A DNA stretch of 29,302 nucleotides from IMG/VR virus record IMGVR_UViG_3300034073_004656, positions 1 to 29,302 of that record; one strand, written 5' to 3'. Both the position numbers and the translations under genes were made by a program. Position 1 is the stretch's first letter. Each line of letters opens with the position of its first letter. Under the pieces are notes generated by a model. That model was not told where the DNA came from and searched no databases. It worked only from the letters and a program-made list of their open reading frames with translations. Shown piece by piece: positions 1 to 8,955 of the stretch. This stretch comes from a virus.

Positions 1-327
1 CAAGCAATTGGTGGTGCAGTAGAAATTGAATATGTAGATTGTGGTAATCAACAAAGAAGACAAAGTGTAACTTCTATTATTACATTAAAGGCAAAAAGAG
101 ATAGTATTAAGTTCGTAAGTGGATATGGAATAATAACTGAAAAATTTAATGATTTTTCAACTCCAACACCAACACCAACTCCAACACCAACACCAACTCC
201 AACACCTACACCAACTCCAACTTCGAATTTTGGAACTGGCGGCCAAACAGGGGAACAAGGAGGCGGAACTGATACACAGGATGGACTTCCATCTATAAAT
301 GATGGTAACACGGGAAGAATAAGATAA
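1..327 (+). CDS. Virion protein with Pro-Thr linker, C-terminal fragment
   Basis: The frame is open from the first base to TAA at 325-327, so only the last 108 residues are present. They hold the end of a small beta-rich domain (EIEYVDCGNQQRRQSV), a (TP)10 linker, a Gly-rich stretch and the C-terminus DGLPSINDGNTGRIR. The same design closes the next gene (FTDFSGRRQELSV, TP linker, Gly-rich stretch, FDGIPVENIR), so the two are tandem paralogues. I infer a structural role from this neighbour and from the Tyr/Asp-Cys-Gly beta domain, which I associate with marine phage virion proteins. The exact part of the virion is unknown. The N-terminus lies outside the window. Confidence 0.8.
   Translation, partial: QAIGGAVEIEYVDCGNQQRRQSVTSIITLKAKRDSIKFVSGYGIITEKFNDFSTPTPTPTPTPTPTPTPTPTPTSNFGTGGQTGEQGGGTDTQDGLPSINDGNTGRIR
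160..222 (+). repeat. Pro-Thr tandem linker
   Basis: Ten Thr-Pro units plus a final Thr are encoded by mixed CCA/CCT and ACA/ACT codons. The tract separates a beta domain from the Gly-rich C-terminus of the partial virion gene. Confidence 0.9.
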
Positions 328-332
328 CAAAA

Positions 333-340
333 TATTTATA
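333..340 (+). promoter_or_regulatory. TATTTATA element before the 658-aa virion gene
   Basis: Exact TATTTATA ending 3 nt before the ATG at 344. The leader has no Shine-Dalgarno. If this were a -10 element, transcription would start inside or at the start codon, so a leaderless mRNA or an RNA-level role must be considered. Confidence 0.4.
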
Positions 341-343
341 TAA

Positions 344-2320
344 ATGGCACTAACTAACTATAAAACAATAAAGGATAGAAAAGGATTTTATGTTTCCGAT
401 GAAGATAGACAGATATTTGAATCGGAAATTATAAAAACCAACTATGGTCTAAATTTAGATGACCATCTTGAATTTATTTTGTATGATAGTGCAAACAATC
501 AATTACCACAAACAGATGAAGGTTTTTTAGTACGTTATATTCCATTAACAGATGAGAATATACGAAAATATTTTATTACAACAAAAACAAATTTTACTAA
601 AAAAGCAAATGATTCATTTGAATTTATAGTTGATATTGAAAAATTAGTAAAAGAAGCTGGATATTCAAATGGTATTTTTAAAACTTCTGTTACAATAGTA
701 AATAGAAGAGTTGGAAATGAAAGCCCTGTACAGCAAGAATCAAAAGATTCATTTACAAATAAGTTGTGGATACAGCAAATTTCACCATCAAGGACGGAAA
801 TAAGACTTTTACCATTAAAACCAAAAGGAACAGTCCTTCCTGATTTGGAAAAAAGATTTTCAATTTTTACAAGAGAATCTCAATTTAGAGACGATACTAT
901 TTACTATATTGATGAATATATTGAAAATGTAAAATTAGAAAATATATTAAGAAATTTTATTACCAAAAATGGAAAAGTTGAAACAGGTCAAAATTATATA
1001 AATTTAATTAGAGAAGAATTTAAAATATATGATTTTGAAGATTTTGTTAGAAAAATAAAAGATGCATGGAAATCAACCGTTAGATACTATGTTGAAAATA
1101 GAGAGTGGAGAATAAATAGAACGAATTTCGGACAACCTTTAAATACTCCAATAGACGTTGAGCTATCAGAAAAAAATTTAATTGAAGTAAGTAAAACATC
1201 GTTAATTTTAATAATAGAAAAATTTTTACCGAAAAGAAAACTTACTTCGGAAAATATTCTTACACCTGATGAACAGAAAACTTTTGATGAAGTACAACAG
1301 CTATTATTAACATTAATTGATAAAAATAAAGAAGTAGTTTCTTCTGAAATAAAATATACTACTGCAATAGTAAGGGGATGTACTGATCCAAATGCTCTTA
1401 ACTTTAATGTAGAGGCAAACGAAGACGATGGTAGTTGTAGATATGCATATGATAATGTATATGTGACTCCAATTCCTACACCGACGCCTTTACCAACCCC
1501 AACGCCATTGCCGACTCCAACACCAACACCTACGCCGTTGCCGTCACCAACTCCAATTTTTTCACCAATACCGACTTCTACACCAACACCTACACCAACA
1601 AGAACCCCAACACCTACGCCAACGCCGATTACTAAAGTATTCTATGTATGGTCTGATGAGGGTGCCGTTGAATATAATGATGCTAATGGAAGAAGACGAA
1701 GAGAAAGTGGATTGGAATATGAAAGTTTCTTAGTAACATATACGGAAATAGTAAGTAAAGATGGTGATGTTAGAGAAGTTCCAAAAGAAAGACCAAGTGC
1801 AACTCCAACACCGACACCAATAAATCCAGTAAATGGATTTAGGTTACCTACCCCTACACCTACATTTGTAAGTCAGCCTCCAAGAGAAGAACCTACACCT
1901 ACACCTACGCCTACACCACTTCCAACGAGAACACCGACACCAACACCTACTCCGTTTCCAACACCAACACCTACTCCGTTGCCAACACCAACACCTGTAT
2001 TTTACGAATACAGAATTAAGAATTTTTCAGATGTAAAAGATAGAGATGAATTAGTATTTTCATTTACTGATTTTAGTGGTAGAAGACAAGAATTGAGTGT
2101 GTCACCACAAAGAACTGTGACAGTTTGTGCAAGACAAAATAGCGTTGTAAGAGTTTCTGGTACGAATGATTTTAATATATCAAAGTTTTCAGAATGTACG
2201 GTTATACCATCAACACCAACCCCAACACCAACCCCAACACAAGTTTCAAGTGGAGGTGGAGGAGACAGTAGTGAGTTTGATAATGTTTTTGATGGAATAC
2301 CTGTTGAAAACATAAGATAA
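344..2320 (+). CDS. Putative virion structural protein with Pro-Thr linkers (658 aa)
   Basis: No catalytic motif was recognised. Residues 1 to about 345 form a globular, charged domain. Residues 345-365 carry a Cys-bounded motif that begins GCTDPNALNFN and ends DDGSC. A long Pro-Thr/Pro-Leu linker follows (about 375-428). Then come a small beta domain (about 429-485), more TP linkers, a second small beta domain (about 551-622) with a Cys-Ala-Arg segment, and a Gly-rich tail ending VENIR. The two small domains resemble each other and the domain in the preceding partial gene. The ATG is the only Met near the N-terminus. The leader has no Shine-Dalgarno, but TATTTATA ends 4 nt upstream. Gene spacing is 16 nt upstream and 28 nt downstream. 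Inference: an extended spacer or decoration protein of the tail or baseplate. Confidence 0.75.
   Translation: MALTNYKTIKDRKGFYVSDEDRQIFESEIIKTNYGLNLDDHLEFILYDSANNQLPQTDEGFLVRYIPLTDENIRKYFITTKTNFTKKANDSFEFIVDIEKLVKEAGYSNGIFKTSVTIVNRRVGNESPVQQESKDSFTNKLWIQQISPSRTEIRLLPLKPKGTVLPDLEKRFSIFTRESQFRDDTIYYIDEYIENVKLENILRNFITKNGKVETGQNYINLIREEFKIYDFEDFVRKIKDAWKSTVRYYVENREWRINRTNFGQPLNTPIDVELSEKNLIEVSKTSLILIIEKFLPKRKLTSENILTPDEQKTFDEVQQLLLTLIDKNKEVVSSEIKYTTAIVRGCTDPNALNFNVEANEDDGSCRYAYDNVYVTPIPTPTPLPTPTPLPTPTPTPTPLPSPTPIFSPIPTSTPTPTPTRTPTPTPTPITKVFYVWSDEGAVEYNDANGRRRRESGLEYESFLVTYTEIVSKDGDVREVPKERPSATPTPTPINPVNGFRLPTPTPTFVSQPPREEPTPTPTPTPLPTRTPTPTPTPFPTPTPTPLPTPTPVFYEYRIKNFSDVKDRDELVFSFTDFSGRRQELSVSPQRTVTVCARQNSVVRVSGTNDFNISKFSECTVIPSTPTPTPTPTQVSSGGGGDSSEFDNVFDGIPVENIR
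1466..1627 (+). repeat. Long Pro-Thr/Pro-Leu/Pro-Ile linker
   Basis: This tract of 54 codons alternates Pro with Thr, Leu, Ile, Ser or Arg. All four proline codons and all four threonine codons are used, so the protein pattern is kept while the DNA repeat is broken up. Confidence 0.9.
1892..1996 (+). repeat. Pro-Thr linker between the small beta domains
   Basis: About 35 codons of Pro-Thr with occasional Pro-Leu, Pro-Phe and Thr-Arg. It links the two small beta domains of the 658-aa protein. A shorter tract of nine codons at 2213-2239 follows the second domain. Confidence 0.88.
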
Positions 2321-2336
2321 GAAAAATAAAAAAAAA

Positions 2337-2344
2337 TATTTATA
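2337..2344 (+). promoter_or_regulatory. TATTTATA element before the 2173-aa virion gene
   Basis: Exact TATTTATA within the 28-bp gap, ending 4 nt before the ATG at 2349. The position relative to the gene is almost the same as for the preceding virion gene, and again there is no Shine-Dalgarno. Confidence 0.4.
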
Positions 2345-2348
2345 GATA

Positions 2349-5300
2349 ATGTCACTAATAGAAGAACCAAATAATCCAGGGGACTTAACAAATACGGATC
2401 CCGAAGGAAAAGTACCACAACCTGGTGATGGTAGTGGTAATGACACTATTGTATTCGAAGGGGATTCAGGTGGAGGTGGTGTACCAAGTCCTACCCCTAC
2501 CCCAACACCAACAGAGGCTACTGTCGATGCAGGTGATAAAAATGTAATAATTGGTTTTTTTACAAATATATTAGGTGCAGAAGTATTACAAGATAACCAA
2601 TCACTTGGTGTTAGTTTTACGCCTGTTGAAGTAAAATATACAACAAAAGAATTATTAACACCAAAATTCTTTTCTGTTAGGAAAGAAAATTCAGAATCAA
2701 CTGATATATTTAAAATTTATACAGTTAAAAAAAGAACTGATTTTAAAAAGAATTTTGATTTAAATACAACAGTTTTTTTCTATTTTGACATAATTGTAGA
2801 GAAATTTATTGAGGGGTCTTTCAAACAGGTTAGAGTTATTTCCCCGTACAGAGATGGTGAGTTAATAAACGAAAATAGGGATGAATATTTACGATTAGAT
2901 TTTAAACTTACACAAGCTCCACCTCCACCGCAAAAGACGGTAAATATTAATTTTATTACTAATTTTCCAACATCCAACTTTCCTCTGTCATACAGATTGC
3001 CTGATGGAACAACAGGAAAAGTTTCTTCTAAAACAATTAAATATACTTTTAGAGATGTTGATTTTGGTGAAGGATTATTGCAACCACAAATTGAAATATA
3101 TCCAACAGATATATTAACTAATTACGAATTTCCATTATATAGACTTGAATTTTCAAATGGATTTACTTTAAATTTTCCAGGCCCATCTGCACTTTCAACT
3201 CTTACACCCGAGTTGGATATAACATTTAGAATTGAAGCAAAACAAATTCCCCCTGCTCCTAAAAAAATTAATATTGTTTTTCAAAATGATTTATTTGATG
3301 ATGAACAATTAACATACAAATTATCAACTGATGGTATAAGACAGTTACCCAATGGTTCTTCAACTGTAACTTATACTTTAAAAGATAAAGATAATTTTAT
3401 AACATTTGGTTCATTAGACGGTCCGGGTACTCTTCCTAATGATGTTGCAGTTAGATATGAAATTCAAGAAGCTAATGGAAACATAAAGGAATTTAGTACT
3501 CCTTATTTTAGTTATAATTTTGGTGATACGGATATAAGGGTAAAGACATTATTTACAAAAAATCCACCACCACCACCTATACCAACAAAATTACCACCTT
3601 TACCAAAAATTTGTAATGATATAAACGCATCAAACTATGGTCAAGAGGGAGATTGTGTTTATCCACCACCTCCGAAAAAAATCAAAATTATTTTTGAAAA
3701 TGATTTGGCAATTGATGATTTGTTATATTTTAAATTGTCAGATTCTGTTAGAACTCCATTGATAAATGGTAGAACAGAATTAGAATATACTTTAAAATCA
3801 ACAGACAACAATATTGTCTTTTCAACAAAGACTGGTGGTTCTTTACCTGAATTGACTTCTGTAAATTATCAAATTGAAAGTTATTATGATAATGTTACAG
3901 AAACAAGACCTGATTTTCGTTTAGACTTAAATGACTCTGATGTAATCGTAAGAACTGTTTTAGTTAAAAAAGATCCACCACCTCCACCCCCTACACCGAC
4001 AAAGGTGGTGACAAGTGTATTAATTAATGTAGATTCGTCTTTAAATCAACCGTTAGAAATTAGTTTTTCTAATGGACAGACAAATGTATTGAGTAATGGT
4101 CAAAATAATTTTGATTACATTTTAAAAGATGGTGGGCCAAACTATTTTAGTATATCTAATATCAAAGATTTAAGTGGATATAATTACACACTTCAAATTA
4201 CAAATGGTAATAAACAAAAGTTTTATGAAAATGAATTAAATATTCTCGAAGAAATTGAAGTATCAAAAGTATTTGCGAATATTGAAATTGTTAAAAAACC
4301 CGAAACGGTTATTGTATTACCAACTCCAACCCCAACTCCAACTCCAACCCCTGTTGAAGAAAAGCCAATTAAAATTACAATTACGTCTGATGTAGTTTTG
4401 GATGACGCATTGGCGGTAAGATTATCAAATGGGGTGGTTGAGAATATTAGAAATGGAAGTAAAACTCTTTTATACAAACCAAATATTAATGGTGCTAATT
4501 ATTTAGAGTTTTTTCCTGTTTCCAACGTTAATTATTCAGAATACTCTATTAGTTATTCCATACAAAATGGAAATAAATTAAGAGAAATTAATACATTTGA
4601 TTTTAAAGAAGAAATAAATAATTCTGATATTGGAATTTTTATAGTTCTAAATAAAATTACACAACAACCAAGAGCAGATGAACCAACGTTATCGTTACCT
4701 GATGAAATTATAACGTATAATTTGTTTGGTAGTTCAAAATTAGAAATTCCGTTTTATTCATTAAATGCAGAATCAATAAGATATTCTATTGGCAATATTC
4801 AAAGAGAAATATCACCGGTTTCTCCTATTGTATTAGAAAATTCAGTTTTTAATAATGGTGTTGGACAATATAAATTAACAGCACAACCATATTCAAGATT
4901 TGGAGGTTCGGGTAAAAATAAAAGTTTAGTCATAAATGTAATACAATCAACTTTTATACCTGGTCCTGACATTCAAACAATTAATTATCCATCAAGAATA
5001 CAAGGTGAAGATTTTGTTGGATTTAATGTTAATTTTGATATTGATTATTCTTCAATCAATACAAATTATATTAAGATTTATGTTTCAAAAGTTGATGAAT
5101 CATTTTTACTTTTAGGTAATGCAAAACCGAATGGTAAGATAACTTTTAATGTTGGTGAAATACTTTCAAAATCAAGATTATCTTATAATAGAGGAACTGA
5201 TCAAATTTCATTTGATTTAATTTTAGTTCCTTATAACAATCAAGCGGATGAATTAGCACTTGGAAGACAAGAAAAAATATCAATATTTTTTGACCAAGGT

Positions 5301-8300
5301 TTAAGAATTAGAAGAGAAGATTTAGTTTCAGATTTAAGAGATGCATTCCAAAGAGAATTTAATGCATCGATTATTAAAAAAGATACGTCAAAAATATTAA
5401 CGCACCAATTACATTTGGGTGATGGTAATAACAAATTAATTGCTACTTGGGCAATAGATAGACAAACTCTTGACGATGATAGTTTAGTTCTTAAATTATA
5501 TGAACCTCTTCCAAATGATGTAGAAACAGAACAACAGGTTTGGATTTCAAAAATACAATCTATACCTATTGTTGATGAAATTCGTTTAGTAGATAGAGAA
5601 GTTTCAAAATGTACCCCACTACAACCTAATTTTAATGTTGATGTAAGTGACCCTATTGGATATGAAATTATTGATAGTTTAGTTTCAAGTGGTTCTATAA
5701 CATCAGTTGATTTAATAGCACAATATGTAAGTTCAAGTGAATTTACTCTTGAAGAATTAGATTTACAATTTATAACAGGTTCGGGTAGTAATATTGATTA
5801 TTATTGGAAAGATTTTGTCAAGTATTCATCAGCAGAAGAAAGAGTAGAGAATTTCTTTTATAAAGTAAGATTATTAGAATCTTATCAAAATGATATAAAT
5901 ATTTTATCATCAGGATCAGCATGGACAGGTTCTGTTGAAGTGGTAAAAGAAAGACAAAGAACAGAACAAAAAATAAAACAATTAAAGGGTGGGTTTGATT
6001 CTTTTGAAAAATATCTTTATGATACAACTGGTTCACTTTCATATCCAAAGGTTGGAATATCACCGGTTTCCTCTTCTACCCAAGATGCCCTTGATTGGTT
6101 ATATGTTGCTCGTGCTTCTGCAAGGGAATATGACACTTATAATGTTGATTTACTTGTAAATAATATACCAAGACATATTAGAGATGATGAACGGGGTGAG
6201 GAATTTATCCTCTTTTTTAATATGATTGGTCAACATTTCGATATTCTTTGGGCATATTCAAAGGGTATTGCAAAATCAAGAAGATTAGAACATAAATTAA
6301 ATGTTGGTATTTCAAATGATTTAATTTATCATATGTTGGAATCTCTTGGTTGGGACGCGGACATGGGAGTTGCATCTCAACTTCTTTGGGAGTATGCTCT
6401 TGGTAAAAATACAGATGGAACATCAGCGAGCTCGCTACCAGGAAAACAAAGACAGTATGAAATATGGAGACGATTATTAAATAACTTACCTTATCTTTTA
6501 AAACATAAGGGAACAAGAAGAGCAATGTACGCTGCTATGGCGTGTTATGGAATACCGACTTCTATGTTAAGTATCATGGAATTCGGTGGACCTAATGAAC
6601 CGACAAGAGGTTCAACCACAAAGGTTACTTTTGATGACCGCACTGCTGCAATTAATATTGATAATAATTCATCTATCATTATTCCATGGAAGGAATATGT
6701 AAGTGGTTCTTATTCAGATTATCCAAATTCGGTAGAAGCTCGTATTCTAACTACTCAAAGACAAACACAAACTATTTTTGAAAATGAAGGAAATTGGTCT
6801 TTAAAAATAACAAGTGATACTGGTTCACTTGCAAGATTACAATTTGAAATTACTTCAAGTGGTGTCCATAGAATACTTTCATCATCTACATTTCCTTTTT
6901 ATAACGATGAATATACTCAAATTGTTTTAAATAGAAACATAACAGGAAGTAGTGAAGAATTTCAAGTTTGGGCAAAAGAAGGTTTCCAAGGTAGAATAAG
7001 AAACGAAGAATCGGCAAGTTTTAGTTGGCCAACTGGTTCTACGAGTTGGGAAAGTGGTTCTCAAATAATTGTTGGTTCTGATTTTACAGGTTCTATTGAT
7101 GAGTTTCGTTTATGGAGAGTTGATTTACTTGAAACTTCTATTGAAAATCACGCACTTATACCTGATGCTATTGATGGTAATTCTTATTCATCATCTACCG
7201 AAGACCTTTTATTTAGATTGGACTTCGAATATCCAAGAAACTTAGCAGTATCATCTTCAAGTGGAATACCATCGGGTTCAATTAAAAACGTTTCTATAAA
7301 TCAGGGGTATGGTGAAAGTTATGCAACAGCTTCTAACTTCCCGTCAGCATCATCATATCCTTTCAACTATACACCATATGATAGAACAGTAGTTGCAAAT
7401 GTTCCTTCAATCGGATTGACATTCGGTGAAAAGTTCCGTTTTGAAGAACAAGAAAAAATAACAGATTTAAGTCATAAAGCAAGAGCAACTAAAAAATCAT
7501 TTGACCAGGCTCCCATTGACACGGATAGATTAGGTTTATTTTTCTCTCCCGTTCAAGAAATAAACATGGATATTCTTAAATCACTTGGTAATTTCAATAT
7601 AGATGATTATATTGGAAATCCAGCTGATTTATATGAGGACAAATATAGTGATTTGGAACAATTAAGAGAATATTATTTCCAAAGATATAATCTTAACTTT
7701 AATGAATACATTCAATTAGTAAGATATATTGATAAAACTATTTATACCACACTTGAATCACTTGCACCTGCAAGAGCAAAGGTTTCAAAGGGATTATTAA
7801 TAGAACCACACTTTTTAGAAAGAAGTAAAACTAAATGGGAAAGACCGACAGGGTTAGTTGAAGGTGAGGAAACAAATTTACCAATTGTAGTTCCTGTTAC
7901 ATCATCTTATATTAACAATGAAGTAACTTTAAATTTAGAAAATGAAGTTTCTATAAATGGTGAAAATTTTGTTTATGATTCTAATCCTATAGATACAATA
8001 AATGAAAACCTAGCCTCAGAAAATATATCATTCGAATCTGATTTAGATGCAACACAAATTACAAATTTGTCATCTGACAATATTACTTATGAATCAGATT
8101 TAGATATTAATGATGATATTGTTATTGAAGCAACAAAAGATAACTTTATTTCATTAATTGAATTAAATGAAAATATTTTATTGGAAACATCTAAAATTGA
8201 TTACCAAACTAATTTAAATCTAAAAGAAGATTTTCCGATAGATAGTGAAATATTAGTAAATTCCGGATCAGATATGGGTGGTATTTCAATTTCTGTAAAT

Positions 8301-8870
8301 GCACAAATTGTGGGTACAATTCAAGGTGAATACGAATCTGATGTTTTTAAAGAAATTGGTTTAGATAAAAACTCCCCTTTTGTAGCCGGTTTTGGATTAT
8401 ATGCAGAAGATGGAAATTCAATAAGAAGTTATTATGATGACTATGGAAACTTAAAACAAGAAAGAGTTAAAGTATTTAAAATAAAAGAGTCATATACAGT
8501 AAAAACTCCTGAAAATATTAATACATCCGATTCGAGTTTGGGTAGTGAAAAAATTTCAAGAACATATTTTAGAAATAAAATATCAATACTACCATTTACA
8601 GGTAGTAATGGATTGGAGATAAATGACCCACAAGTTTCTGGTAATATAACAGAAGTATCTCCTTTGAATGGATATTTACCTTCACATTATCGTTATGTTG
8701 GAGACTTAACTTCTGGATTGATTAATAGTTATCATAAGGGTGCAAAACAAACATCTTTGACAACATTAGATGGTTCATCACCCGTTCAAATCTTTACTAC
8801 AAATCCAAATACTTTACGAGTTACAGATACAGGTAGAGGAAGTGGCGAGCCAATTCTTGAGGTTGAATGA
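2349..8870 (+). CDS. Large tail/baseplate-type structural protein (2173 aa)
   Basis: The N-terminus is Gly/Pro/Thr-rich. Five related beta repeats begin near residues 196, 305, 443, 555 and 674, for example KKINIVF, KKIKIIF and IKITITS. Proline-rich linkers separate them, and one linker contains CNDINASNYG...GDC. The middle (about 1260-1420) is helical and contains LLKHKGTRRAMYAAMACYGIP. That string recalls the 'hR.KGT..a...al...Gi' signature of P2 gpI and Mu gp48-like baseplate proteins, a resemblance judged by eye. Residues about 1420-1630 resemble a LamG/concanavalin-type fold (GSIDEFRLWRVDLLE). A degenerate acidic stretch (ENISFESDLD, DNITYESDLD) lies near 1890-1915, before a conserved-looking C-terminus. 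TATTTATA ends 4 nt before the ATG. Inference: a baseplate or tail protein with host-facing N-terminal repeats. Confidence 0.75.
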   Translation: MSLIEEPNNPGDLTNTDPEGKVPQPGDGSGNDTIVFEGDSGGGGVPSPTPTPTPTEATVDAGDKNVIIGFFTNILGAEVLQDNQSLGVSFTPVEVKYTTKELLTPKFFSVRKENSESTDIFKIYTVKKRTDFKKNFDLNTTVFFYFDIIVEKFIEGSFKQVRVISPYRDGELINENRDEYLRLDFKLTQAPPPPQKTVNINFITNFPTSNFPLSYRLPDGTTGKVSSKTIKYTFRDVDFGEGLLQPQIEIYPTDILTNYEFPLYRLEFSNGFTLNFPGPSALSTLTPELDITFRIEAKQIPPAPKKINIVFQNDLFDDEQLTYKLSTDGIRQLPNGSSTVTYTLKDKDNFITFGSLDGPGTLPNDVAVRYEIQEANGNIKEFSTPYFSYNFGDTDIRVKTLFTKNPPPPPIPTKLPPLPKICNDINASNYGQEGDCVYPPPPKKIKIIFENDLAIDDLLYFKLSDSVRTPLINGRTELEYTLKSTDNNIVFSTKTGGSLPELTSVNYQIESYYDNVTETRPDFRLDLNDSDVIVRTVLVKKDPPPPPPTPTKVVTSVLINVDSSLNQPLEISFSNGQTNVLSNGQNNFDYILKDGGPNYFSISNIKDLSGYNYTLQITNGNKQKFYENELNILEEIEVSKVFANIEIVKKPETVIVLPTPTPTPTPTPVEEKPIKITITSDVVLDDALAVRLSNGVVENIRNGSKTLLYKPNINGANYLEFFPVSNVNYSEYSISYSIQNGNKLREINTFDFKEEINNSDIGIFIVLNKITQQPRADEPTLSLPDEIITYNLFGSSKLEIPFYSLNAESIRYSIGNIQREISPVSPIVLENSVFNNGVGQYKLTAQPYSRFGGSGKNKSLVINVIQSTFIPGPDIQTINYPSRIQGEDFVGFNVNFDIDYSSINTNYIKIYVSKVDESFLLLGNAKPNGKITFNVGEILSKSRLSYNRGTDQISFDLILVPYNNQADELALGRQEKISIFFDQGLRIRREDLVSDLRDAFQREFNASIIKKDTSKILTHQLHLGDGNNKLIATWAIDRQTLDDDSLVLKLYEPLPNDVETEQQVWISKIQSIPIVDEIRLVDREVSKCTPLQPNFNVDVSDPIGYEIIDSLVSSGSITSVDLIAQYVSSSEFTLEELDLQFITGSGSNIDYYWKDFVKYSSAEERVENFFYKVRLLESYQNDINILSSGSAWTGSVEVVKERQRTEQKIKQLKGGFDSFEKYLYDTTGSLSYPKVGISPVSSSTQDALDWLYVARASAREYDTYNVDLLVNNIPRHIRDDERGEEFILFFNMIGQHFDILWAYSKGIAKSRRLEHKLNVGISNDLIYHMLESLGWDADMGVASQLLWEYALGKNTDGTSASSLPGKQRQYEIWRRLLNNLPYLLKHKGTRRAMYAAMACYGIPTSMLSIMEFGGPNEPTRGSTTKVTFDDRTAAINIDNNSSIIIPWKEYVSGSYSDYPNSVEARILTTQRQTQTIFENEGNWSLKITSDTGSLARLQFEITSSGVHRILSSSTFPFYNDEYTQIVLNRNITGSSEEFQVWAKEGFQGRIRNEESASFSWPTGSTSWESGSQIIVGSDFTGSIDEFRLWRVDLLETSIENHALIPDAIDGNSYSSSTEDLLFRLDFEYPRNLAVSSSSGIPSGSIKNVSINQGYGESYATASNFPSASSYPFNYTPYDRTVVANVPSIGLTFGEKFRFEEQEKITDLSHKARATKKSFDQAPIDTDRLGLFFSPVQEINMDILKSLGNFNIDDYIGNPADLYEDKYSDLEQLREYYFQRYNLNFNEYIQLVRYIDKTIYTTLESLAPARAKVSKGLLIEPHFLERSKTKWERPTGLVEGEETNLPIVVPVTSSYINNEVTLNLENEVSINGENFVYDSNPIDTINENLASENISFESDLDATQITNLSSDNITYESDLDINDDIVIEATKDNFISLIELNENILLETSKIDYQTNLNLKEDFPIDSEILVNSGSDMGGISISVNAQIVGTIQGEYESDVFKEIGLDKNSPFVAGFGLYAEDGNSIRSYYDDYGNLKQERVKVFKIKESYTVKTPENINTSDSSLGSEKISRTYFRNKISILPFTGSNGLEINDPQVSGNITEVSPLNGYLPSHYRYVGDLTSGLINSYHKGAKQTSLTTLDGSSPVQIFTTNPNTLRVTDTGRGSGEPILEVE
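2934..4690 (+). repeat. Five tandem beta repeats in the 2173-aa protein
   Basis: Repeat starts are near 2934, 3261, 3675, 4011 and 4368, each about 105-140 residues. Each opens with a strand such as KKINIVF or KKIKIIF, then an NG-containing turn and a strand such as TYTLKD or EYTLKS. Proline-rich linkers separate them. The end near 4690 is approximate. Confidence 0.75.
4320..4352 (+). repeat. Short Pro-Thr linker in the 2173-aa protein
   Basis: Five Pro-Thr pairs and a final Pro lie between the fourth and fifth N-terminal beta repeats. A related tract at 2490-2513 follows the Gly-rich N-terminus of the same protein. Confidence 0.85.
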
Positions 8871-8921
8871 TTAAAATAAGATGTAAATTTTCATAATTTT
8901 TTTAAAATAAAAAAATAGTTA

Positions 8922-8929
8922 TATTTATT
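8922..8929 (+). promoter_or_regulatory. TATTTATT element before the 207-aa gene
   Basis: TATTTATT (one mismatch to TATTTATA) lies 26 nt before the ATG at 8956, upstream of an AAGGAA ribosome site. The 85-bp gap is otherwise A/T-rich with no hairpin that I can see. Confidence 0.35.
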
Positions 8930-8955
8930 AGAGTAAAATAAGGAATTTTAAAAAC

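Noticed and set aside
48-311. Minus-strand open frame with a long Val-Gly repeat
   Set aside because: It is the complement of the Pro-Thr tract in the real plus-strand gene; similar Val-Gly frames appear opposite the other TP tracts (2002-2418, 4223-4477).
1466-1996. CRISPR-like or satellite array
   Set aside because: The repetition is of short Pro-Thr codon pairs within coding frames, with no constant repeat or spacer lengths.
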